Source: JAAFIP01 sp031428975
GTDB taxonomy: Bacteria; Pseudomonadota; Gammaproteobacteria; Burkholderiales; Burkholderiaceae_C
Assembly: GCA_031428975.1 (NCBI GenBank)
Contig: JANOYR010000198.1
Location: 1-21,315, forward strand
Length of the DNA: 21,315 nucleotides
Direction: 5' to 3'
Shown here: positions 16,298 to 21,315 of the stretch, one piece after another
How positions within the stretch are numbered: position 1 is the first letter of the stretch
Layout: each line of letters begins with the position of its first letter
The notes under the pieces: generated by a model
Database searches by the model: none
What the model was told of the DNA's origin: nothing
What the model saw: only the letters and a program-made list of their open reading frames with translations
Position numbers and translations under genes: made by a program

Positions 16298-17454
16298 TGA
16301 GCAATATTTCGCCTGAAATCCCCAGCCATTTGGCCAATCGCGCCTGGGTTGCAGCCTCTGTGCGGCGCATTGAGGCCGATTACCAGCGTTCGTCTGACAC
16401 CCATTTGATCCCCATTGCCTTGGCTGGTTTTGCGGGAATCGACCTGTATTTCAAAGACGAGTCGAGCCACCCCACGGGTAGCCTCAAGCACCGTTTGGCA
16501 CGCAGCTTATTTTTGTATGCCCTGTGCAATGGCTGGCTGCATGCGGGCAGCACCGTGGTGGAATCGTCCAGTGGGTCTACCGCCATCTCCGAGGCGTATT
16601 TTGCGCGTTTGCTGGGGCTGCCCTTTGTGGCGGTGATGCCCAAAACCACTTCGCTAGAAAAAATAGAAGCCATCACTTTTTATGGCGGCCGCTGCCACTT
16701 GGTCGACGACCCGAGGGCGATTTACAGCGAATCTGAGCGCCTAGCCCACGAGCTGGGGGGCCACTATATGGACCAATTCACCTACGCAGAGCGGGCCACC
16801 GACTGGCGCGGCAACAACAACATTGCAGAAAGCATTTTTGAGCAAATGCGCCTTGAGCGCCACGCCACCCCCGCTTGGCTGGTGGCCAGCGCAGGCACAG
16901 GCGGCACCCTTGCCACACTGGGGCGCTATGTGCGCTACCAAGCGGGTGAAACTACCGCCCACCCTGCGCAAGCGGGCCACTCCATGACCCAAGTGTGTGG
17001 TGTAGACGCAGAGCGCAGCGTGTTTTTTGACTATTACCAAAGCCGCGATGCCAGTTTGAGCCTGCCGCACGGTTCGCGCATTGAAGGCATTGGCCGCCCA
17101 AGGGTCGAGGCCAGCTTTTTGCCCGATGTGCTCGACGCCATGGTCAAAGTGCCCGATATTTGGTCATTGGCGGCGATGCTTGCGCTCAGTGCGGTGCTGG
17201 GCAGGCCAGTGGGCGGCTCTAGCGGCACCAATTTAATGGCCTCGCTGTGTGTGGCGCAAAGCATGCGCAGCAAGGGCGAGCAGGGCAGTATCGTCAGTAT
17301 TCTGTGCGATTCTGGGCAGCGTTACCAAAATACCTATTTCAACGAGGCATGGTTGCAGGCTAACCAGCTGGGCTGTACTGCGGAAAAAGACTTGGTATTG
17401 CGGTGGATGGAGACTGGGGTGGCTGCCGCTGTAATTCCGTCTGCTAATTTGTAG
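16297..17454 (+). CDS. PLP-dependent enzyme of the cysteine synthase family (Cds1-like cysteine desulfhydrase)
   Basis: This 385-residue fold-type II PLP enzyme has the expected cofactor lysine Lys64 in PTGSLKHRLA, the substrate loop SSSGSTAISEA (90-100) and the phosphate-binding loop SAGTGGT (198-204). SSGTNL lies near the C-terminus. The stretch KDESSHPTGSLKHRLARSLF resembles, from memory, the mycobacterial Cds1 type, which degrades cysteine to sulfide, pyruvate and ammonia. A cysteine synthase-like or other beta-elimination role is possible. A stop codon lies directly before the ATG, which fixes the earliest start, and there is no Shine-Dalgarno site. The gene follows the kinase/phosphatase by 70 bases. 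The enclosed nitrate genes need Fe-S clusters and siroheme, so a sulfur role would fit, but that is speculation. Confidence 0.82.
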   Translation: MSNISPEIPSHLANRAWVAASVRRIEADYQRSSDTHLIPIALAGFAGIDLYFKDESSHPTGSLKHRLARSLFLYALCNGWLHAGSTVVESSSGSTAISEAYFARLLGLPFVAVMPKTTSLEKIEAITFYGGRCHLVDDPRAIYSESERLAHELGGHYMDQFTYAERATDWRGNNNIAESIFEQMRLERHATPAWLVASAGTGGTLATLGRYVRYQAGETTAHPAQAGHSMTQVCGVDAERSVFFDYYQSRDASLSLPHGSRIEGIGRPRVEASFLPDVLDAMVKVPDIWSLAAMLALSAVLGRPVGGSSGTNLMASLCVAQSMRSKGEQGSIVSILCDSGQRYQNTYFNEAWLQANQLGCTAEKDLVLRWMETGVAAAVIPSANL

Positions 17455-17795
17455 ATGGTTTTGCTGGGAGGTGTTGCTGATTGGTGTTGGTCGGCAGTCA
17501 AGTCATCTGCCGCCTGTAACTTTCGCAGTTGGTGGGCTTGGGCGGTTGCGGATGTGTCTGTGTCTCCGCTCATCGCGCAGATGTTTTTGTAGAGTGCCAG
17601 CAGGGTTGGCGCTGCATCCTTGGTGGGTTTATCCGGCTTTTGTAGCATGCGCGAGCCCGAGCTGCGCACAGACACATCCTCCACCGCCCTTGTACCGAGT
17701 TGGTTTATAGCTCCCTTGCGAGCTAATAGGTTTCAGAAAATCGCCACTCTATCTGCTAGCAACACATCCATGCGCCCGCCAAGCCTCGGCGGAGA

Positions 17796-17908
17796 GCCTT
17801 GTGTGCGGGATGGAGAAATTCTGGGTGATCCGCGCGGAACTAAAGACAGCCGACTACCCACAAATTCGCGTGACCTCACACAGAATTTATCCAGCACGCA
17901 CACAAGGC
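17796..17908. repeat. 113-bp imperfect palindrome in the convergent region
   Basis: The arms at 17796-17828 and 17876-17908 (33 bases each) are reverse complements with four mismatches, all of which would be G-A oppositions in a hairpin. The arms begin and end with GCCTTGTGTGCG and its complement. The loop region of 47 bases has further partial pairing (CCGCGCGGAA against AATTCGCGTG). It could be a non-autonomous repeat, a bidirectional 3' end structure or part of a small RNA. I do not recognise the family. Confidence 0.75.
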
Positions 17909-17975
17909 TAGGCCGCAGCCCACCAAGGTGAAGCGAAACACTCTGATAACTACCATTTCAAAGAAAATATGCCAA

Positions 17976-18014
17976 ATGTCACCGCCATATGGTCATACTA
18001 CGCTATCAAAAAAA
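17976..18014 (+). repeat. Dispersed 39-bp motif, copy C
   Basis: ATGTCACCGCCATATGGTCA, then six bases, then GCTATCAAAAAAA. It ends two bases from the narK stop codon. The A-run reads as a T-run on the narK strand and could complete its terminator. Confidence 0.6.
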
Positions 18015-18045
18015 TACTAAACCCGAGCCCGCCCACCGCGCTCGG
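18007..18045 (-). terminator. Possible intrinsic terminator of narK
   Basis: On the minus strand CCGAGC (18040-18045) pairs with GCTCGG (18023-18028) around an 11-base G-rich loop. The sequence then runs GTTTAGTA into seven T (18008-18014). The stem lies in the last narK codons and the T-run is supplied by motif copy C. The loop is long and the gap to the T-run is larger than ideal. Confidence 0.4.
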
Positions 18046-19228
18046 CCCAAGTGCGCGTCCAGCGCAGCTGCATCACCCGCAGCATCAGCAGCACCGCAAT
18101 CGCGCACATCGCAAAGCCTACAAACCCCCACAGGTAGGTGCCGGTGTATTGTTTTGACAAGCCCATGGCGTTCGGAATCAGGCCGCCGCCCAGAGCGCCT
18201 ACCTCGCCAATCATGGAGCCTGCCACCGCAGTAGCCGCTGGCCAGCGCAGCGGCACCAACTGAAACAATGCGCCATTGCCAGCGCCCAGCGCCGCAAAAC
18301 ACAGCATAAACAGCAGGGTAGTGGCCACCAACGATTCGCTGGCCAAGCCGCACATCACCAATGTGACGGCCACGGTGACCAAAACCGCAGTCAGCGTGTT
18401 CACGCCCCCCCAGTGGTCCGAAATCCAGCCGCCAAACACCCGCACCGCCGCGCCCATAAAGGCCGCCAGCATGGCCAACTGCCCCGCCTGCACCTTGCTC
18501 ACGCCAAATTGGTCGTAATAATAGCTGGGTAAAAAAGTGGCCAAACCAATGAACCCGCCAAAACTCACTGCATAAATGATGCTGAATGCCCAGCCGTCTT
18601 TTTCAAACAAACAGGCAATGTGCTCTTTAAAGCTGGCGTGTTTGTCCACGTCGTCAGGCTCTTTGCCAAAAACCACCATGGCAATGATGGGCAACACCAT
18701 AAAGCAGGCGGCAAAGCCATAGACCGATTGCCAGCCATAGCGCTGCGCCAAAGCCGGAGCAATTAACACGGACACCGCTGTGCCCACATTGCCGGCGCCC
18801 ACCAGACCCATCGCCAAGCCCTTGTAGCGCGGGGGAAATGAGCCAGAGCCCAAGCTCAGTGCGACACCAAAGCTAGCACCCGCCACACCTAAAAGAACCC
18901 CCATGGCCAAGAGCGAGCTGTAAGAATCGACAAAAAAGTAGCCATACAGCAATGCCACAATAATCAGCACCATTTCAATCAGCGTGGCGTTTTTGCGCCC
19001 CACATATTGCGCCAATATGCCCAGCGGAAAGCGCATGAATGCGCCCGCAAAGATGGGAATCGACAGCATGATGCCTTTTTGCGCGGGGCTGAGCTGGTAT
19101 GCCTCAGAAATAAAGGGGGCCATCGCCCCGTTCATGACCCAAATGCAGCAAGAGCAGGCAAAGTAAAAAAACGAAACGTACAAAGTGGGCGCATGGCCAG
19201 ACTTCAAAAAGGTGCGAAAACCGGACAT
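18017..19228 (-). CDS. narK: Nitrate/nitrite transporter, MFS NarK/NasA family
   Basis: This 403-residue inner-membrane major facilitator protein of the nitrate/nitrite porter family has about 12 membrane segments. Two conserved arginines that bind the anion fall where expected: Arg66 in AGAFMRFPLG (second helix) and Arg263 in AAVRVFGGWISD. Both glycine-rich nitrate signatures are present: GLVGAGNVGTAV (141-152) and GEVGALGGGLIPNAMG (341-356). It probably imports nitrate for the NasA-NirBD pathway; its length and context fit an assimilatory carrier rather than the fused respiratory form. The ATG has GGGGA five bases upstream. A sigma-54-like promoter and an NtrC-like site lie just upstream. 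Confidence 0.94.
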   Translation of the reverse strand: MSGFRTFLKSGHAPTLYVSFFYFACSCCIWVMNGAMAPFISEAYQLSPAQKGIMLSIPIFAGAFMRFPLGILAQYVGRKNATLIEMVLIIVALLYGYFFVDSYSSLLAMGVLLGVAGASFGVALSLGSGSFPPRYKGLAMGLVGAGNVGTAVSVLIAPALAQRYGWQSVYGFAACFMVLPIIAMVVFGKEPDDVDKHASFKEHIACLFEKDGWAFSIIYAVSFGGFIGLATFLPSYYYDQFGVSKVQAGQLAMLAAFMGAAVRVFGGWISDHWGGVNTLTAVLVTVAVTLVMCGLASESLVATTLLFMLCFAALGAGNGALFQLVPLRWPAATAVAGSMIGEVGALGGGLIPNAMGLSKQYTGTYLWGFVGFAMCAIAVLLMLRVMQLRWTRTWAERGGRARV

Positions 19229-19263
19229 TTATTCCCCAAAGTTGTGATCATCAGCCTAGGAAT

Positions 19264-19280
19264 AGCGAAAAGTGTGCCAA
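19264..19280 (-). promoter_or_regulatory. Sigma-54-like promoter of narK
   Basis: On the minus strand the bases read TTGGCACA-CTTT-TCGCT. This keeps the invariant GG-N10-GC pair and the TTGGCAC block of the sigma-54 consensus; the -12 box differs at one base (TCGCT for TTGCW). Initiation would be near 19253, about 24 bases before the narK start codon. Confidence 0.7.
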
Positions 19281-19286
19281 CTGGCG

Positions 19287-19303
19287 TGCACAAAACTGGG
19301 GCA
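19287..19303 (-). promoter_or_regulatory. NtrC-like site upstream of narK
   Basis: On the plus strand TGCACAAAACTGGGGCA resembles the E. coli glnA NtrC site TGCACTAAAATGGTGCA, differing at three of 17 positions. It is centred about 42 bases upstream of the predicted narK start, unusually close, as at nirB. It overlaps the hairpin at 19298-19310. Confidence 0.5.
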
Positions 19304-19310
19304 TCGCCCC
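19298..19310 (-). terminator. Small GC hairpin downstream of the phosphorelay genes
   Basis: On the minus strand GGGGC-GAT-GCCCC forms a five-base-pair stem followed by AGTTTTG. It lies about 27 bases past the CheX stop and could weakly terminate that operon before the narK promoter. The T-run is short. Confidence 0.35.
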
Positions 19311-19336
19311 CAAATAGAGAAAAAATGGCGCTCAGC

Positions 19337-19795
19337 TCAGTGCAGACGCTCCATATCGACGCACACCAGCGCATTTTGGTGGTTCCATTTAAGGGTGATG
19401 ACGAATGGGCGCTTGCGCACCCGCGTGCGTGTGCCCATATCGCCTTGCAGGGTCAGGGGAGGCGATATGTCTAAACCCGCGCCAAACTGCTTGCGTGCGT
19501 TGCCAGCCAGCGTGTTGGCAATTTCCCCTACGGCATCTAATAAATTGCTGTCGCTGATATCGGTCTCTTTTTGCAAAAGCAACAGTTCGCGCAGCAGTTT
19601 GGGCGGCATAGAGACGATGACATGCCCGTTGTAACTGCCAGAAAACGACACAATGCCATTGAAAGCATGGGCTTGCAGCTCTTGGGTGGCCAAATATGCC
19701 GAGGTGATGTGCGGCTCTTGTTTGGTGGTCACTGAGAAGTAGCGGGTCACCGAGTCCACAAAAAGTCTCAAATCGTCTTCACTGAGGTGGGCCAT
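19337..19795 (-). CDS. cheX: CheX-type receiver phosphatase
   Basis: This 152-residue protein of the CheC/CheX/FliY phosphatase class removes phosphate from CheY-like receivers. The signature helix LLDAVGEIANTLAGNARKQF (85-104) supplies the catalytic Glu91 and Asn94. One such motif is present, as in CheX, while CheC usually has two. A hydrophobic beta segment, GHVIVSMP, precedes it. The gene starts 22 bases after the receiver gene stop, so the likely substrate is that receiver. No good Shine-Dalgarno site is visible. There are no flagellar or methyl-accepting receptor genes in the window, so a non-chemotaxis role is possible. Confidence 0.87.
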   Translation of the reverse strand: MAHLSEDDLRLFVDSVTRYFSVTTKQEPHITSAYLATQELQAHAFNGIVSFSGSYNGHVIVSMPPKLLRELLLLQKETDISDSNLLDAVGEIANTLAGNARKQFGAGLDISPPLTLQGDMGTRTRVRKRPFVITLKWNHQNALVCVDMERLH

Positions 19796-19817
19796 AGGCT
19801 GTCTGCTTTCTGCGAAT

Positions 19818-20192
19818 TTACGGCGTGGTGTCTAAGATATCCAGCAATGCCAATTGCAATTCTTCGTCGCTGAACGGCTTGGCCACAAAACCGCGTGCGC
19901 CGGCCTTGAGCGCCGCAATGGCGGTAGATCTGTCGTCCAGTGCGCTGACCACCAAAATATGGATATTGGGTTGCGCTTTGATCAAATGCTGGATGCATTC
20001 CAAGCCGTCCATTTCCGGCATGGTCAAGTCCATGGTGACCACATCGGGTTGGGTAGCGCGGGCGATGCGCACGGCCTCCGCACCATTGCGGGCCAAACCC
20101 ACCAGCATGATGCCTTTGACCACCCCCGCTTGCACCACTTTGGAGATACGCGACCGAATCATGTTCGAGTCGTCAACAATCATGAGACGCAT
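19818..20192 (-). CDS. CheY-like single-domain response regulator
   Basis: This 124-residue receiver has no output domain. The acidic pair Asp7-Asp8 (IVDDS), the phospho-acceptor Asp55 (VTMDLTMPEMDG), Ser83 (VVSALDD) and Lys105 (VAKPF) are all present, so it should be phosphorylated normally. The start at 20192 has an excellent ribosome site, AGGAGG, four to five bases upstream; a longer reading to 20423 is rejected because it would cover the kinase gene. It lies ten bases after the kinase stop. It is probably phosphorylated by that kinase and dephosphorylated by the CheX-type protein. Its target is unknown. Confidence 0.92.
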   Translation of the reverse strand: MRLMIVDDSNMIRSRISKVVQAGVVKGIMLVGLARNGAEAVRIARATQPDVVTMDLTMPEMDGLECIQHLIKAQPNIHILVVSALDDRSTAIAALKAGARGFVAKPFSDEELQLALLDILDTTP

Positions 20193-20202
20193 ACAAACCT
20201 CC

Positions 20203-21315
20203 TCAAGCCGAAAAACGCATTTGAAACTGTGCGTAAACACCCAGCTGGCACGACACCAAAATTCTGCCCCCCAAGCTTTTGGCATGGCTTTGCACCATGT
20301 CCAGCCCAACGCCACGGCCTGCATGCAAGCCTTTTTCCTGCGTGGTCTCGGCGGTAGAAAAACCAGCTCTAAAAATATGCCCCATGATTTGCCGCTCACT
20401 GAAGCTATCAAGCGCGGCCTCATCGTACCAACCCAGCGCTACCAAGCGGTCTTTGATTTTGCTGGGGTTTAGCCCCGCGCCGTCGTCTCGCACGGTAAGC
20501 ACCCATTCTTTGCCTGCCTCTTGCGTGACCGATAGCTGTATTTGGCCGACTGCTGGTTTGCTCAAGGCTTTGCGCTCTGCTGCGCTTTCTATGCCATGGA
20601 CAATGGCATTGCGCAGCAATTGCACGGCTACTTCTTGAACTACGGTGTGTTGTATGGGGGTGAGCCCATGCATTGCTGCCACATCGATGTGCGTGGCGAT
20701 ATTTTTATGGCAATCACTGGCGATTTTTTGCGCCAATTGCTCCAGCGATGGGCCTAAGCTGGCTGGGGCTGTGGGCAGATTGCTGGAGTAGCGGCGTTTG
20801 CTGATTTCTTTGAAAGCGGCCACTTTAGACATCAAGTCGTCCAGCGGCAGTGGCAGCTCCAGGAGTCGGCTGCCATTGCGCTCGGCACTGTCGCGCAGCT
20901 GTTGCAAGCTGGTTTCAAATGCATGCGCTTGGTGCGCCAGCGCTTGCAAACCCAACATGCTGGCATCCCCCTTGAATGCATGGATACTGCGAAAGGCGCG
21001 GTCGATGCTGCTCTTGACCTGTTTGTCAGACGAGTTGCTAGAAATGCTGCGCAGCAAATCATTCACGGTGAGCAATTGCATTTCAGACCTTTCCACAAAC
21101 TGCCGCAACACCGTGGGGTCAATTTCTACCGCATTCACCAGCATAGAAAACTCTTTGCTGGCACGGCTGCGTTCTTGCTCTAGCTGGGTGAGCAAGGCCT
21201 TTTTTTCGCTTACATCTTGTATGGTGACCAACAAATGGCCAATACCTGAATCGGTGTGCGAGCGGTAAAAACCAAAGCTCAAATGCCGCAAACTCTCAGT
21301 GCCCAAGCGGTTGCG
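20203..21315 (-). CDS. CheA-like histidine kinase with HPt domain, 3' part (runs off the right edge)
   Basis: The frame is open to the window edge, so the N-terminus is missing. The visible C-terminal 370 residues contain, in order, the end of a PAS domain (LSFGFYRSHTDSGIGHLLV, then TIQDVSEKK), a coiled linker (LLTQLEQERSRASKEF), an HPt domain with the phospho-histidine in SIHAFKGDASMLGL (near 20981), and an ATPase domain. The ATPase has LLRNAIVHGIE (N box), VRDDGAGLN, HIFRAGFS and GRGVGLDMV. The protein ends directly after the ATPase, so it lacks the CheW-like domain that couples CheA to receptors. It likely receives its signal through PAS and passes phosphate to the adjacent CheY-like protein. 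Confidence 0.9.
   Translation of the reverse strand, partial: RNRLGTESLRHLSFGFYRSHTDSGIGHLLVTIQDVSEKKALLTQLEQERSRASKEFSMLVNAVEIDPTVLRQFVERSEMQLLTVNDLLRSISSNSSDKQVKSSIDRAFRSIHAFKGDASMLGLQALAHQAHAFETSLQQLRDSAERNGSRLLELPLPLDDLMSKVAAFKEISKRRYSSNLPTAPASLGPSLEQLAQKIASDCHKNIATHIDVAAMHGLTPIQHTVVQEVAVQLLRNAIVHGIESAAERKALSKPAVGQIQLSVTQEAGKEWVLTVRDDGAGLNPSKIKDRLVALGWYDEAALDSFSERQIMGHIFRAGFSTAETTQEKGLHAGRGVGLDMVQSHAKSLGGRILVSCQLGVYAQFQMRFSA

Larger units (their letters stand above)
17455..18016. other. Convergent intergenic region between the PLP enzyme and narK
   Basis: This 562-base stretch lies between converging genes. It holds a small hairpin TAGCTC-N6-GAGCTA (17708-17725), a 113-bp imperfect palindrome (17796-17908) and motif copy C at its narK end. 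A minus-strand open frame from 17684 (116 codons, overlapping the PLP gene) has no recognisable family. It could be a gene remnant but is not called. No clear terminator for the PLP gene was found. Confidence 0.5.

Noticed and set aside
17334..17684. A 116-codon minus-strand open frame overlapping the end of the PLP enzyme gene
   Set aside because: It has no recognisable family or good ribosome site, and it overlaps a well-supported gene by about 120 bases. It may be a remnant, but I could not support a gene call.
17811..17912. A 33-codon plus-strand open frame inside the 113-bp palindrome
   Set aside because: Its sequence is constrained by the inverted repeat, and there is no ribosome site or family resemblance.
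20193..20423. A longer N-terminus for the CheY-like protein
   Set aside because: It would overlap the kinase's conserved C-terminal ATPase coding region in another frame, and the AGGAGG site fixes the shorter start.
1..21315. CRISPR arrays, tRNA or rRNA genes, transposases, phage genes
   Set aside because: I looked for regular repeat-spacer patterns, conserved RNA stretches and transposase or integrase motifs and saw none.

Overview
The window looks like chromosomal DNA of a betaproteobacterium of the order Burkholderiales, most likely a freshwater-type relative of the Comamonadaceae. This is an inference from protein flavour (a Bug/TctC binding protein, TRAP genes, the nirB-nirD-nasA arrangement) and from short intergenic repeats; no rRNA or tRNA is present to confirm it. 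Almost all genes lie on the minus strand. The exception is a block at about 13.7-17.5 kb.

Left edge (1-1640): a truncated BrnT-type toxin gene, a Sel1-repeat protein and a lipoprotein. This patch looks like accessory DNA and ends at a 31-bp direct repeat. Next (1642-7700) is an assimilatory nitrate/nitrite reduction operon read leftward: nirB (siroheme nitrite reductase), nirD (Rieske subunit) and nasA (molybdenum nitrate reductase). nirB starts at a GTG behind a strong ribosome site, a near-perfect sigma-54 promoter and an NtrC-like site. A 250-bp inverted-repeat element separates nirB from nirD.

Middle (7745-13600): a tightly overlapping operon in transcription order gntR, dctQ, dctM, a Bug/TctC-type binding protein, dctP and kdgK. 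It probably takes up a sugar acid such as 2-keto-3-deoxygluconate and phosphorylates it to KDPG. Two similar palindromes upstream of gntR are candidate operators for its regulator.

Plus-strand block (13702-17454): an RsuA-like protein that lacks the catalytic aspartate, a fused PP2C phosphatase/Ser-Thr kinase with a C-terminal membrane anchor, and a PLP enzyme of the Cds1/cysteine synthase type. A 560-bp convergent intergenic region with a 113-bp imperfect palindrome follows. narK, a nitrate/nitrite transporter, faces it on the minus strand and has its own sigma-54-like promoter and NtrC-like site. narK and nirBD-nasA therefore probably form one nitrogen-controlled regulon, with the kinase/phosphatase between them.

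Right edge (19337-21315): a small phosphorelay with a CheA-like kinase (PAS end, HPt, ATPase, no CheW domain; truncated by the window), a CheY-like receiver and a CheX-type phosphatase. No CRISPR array, insertion sequence with a transposase, rRNA or tRNA gene was seen.
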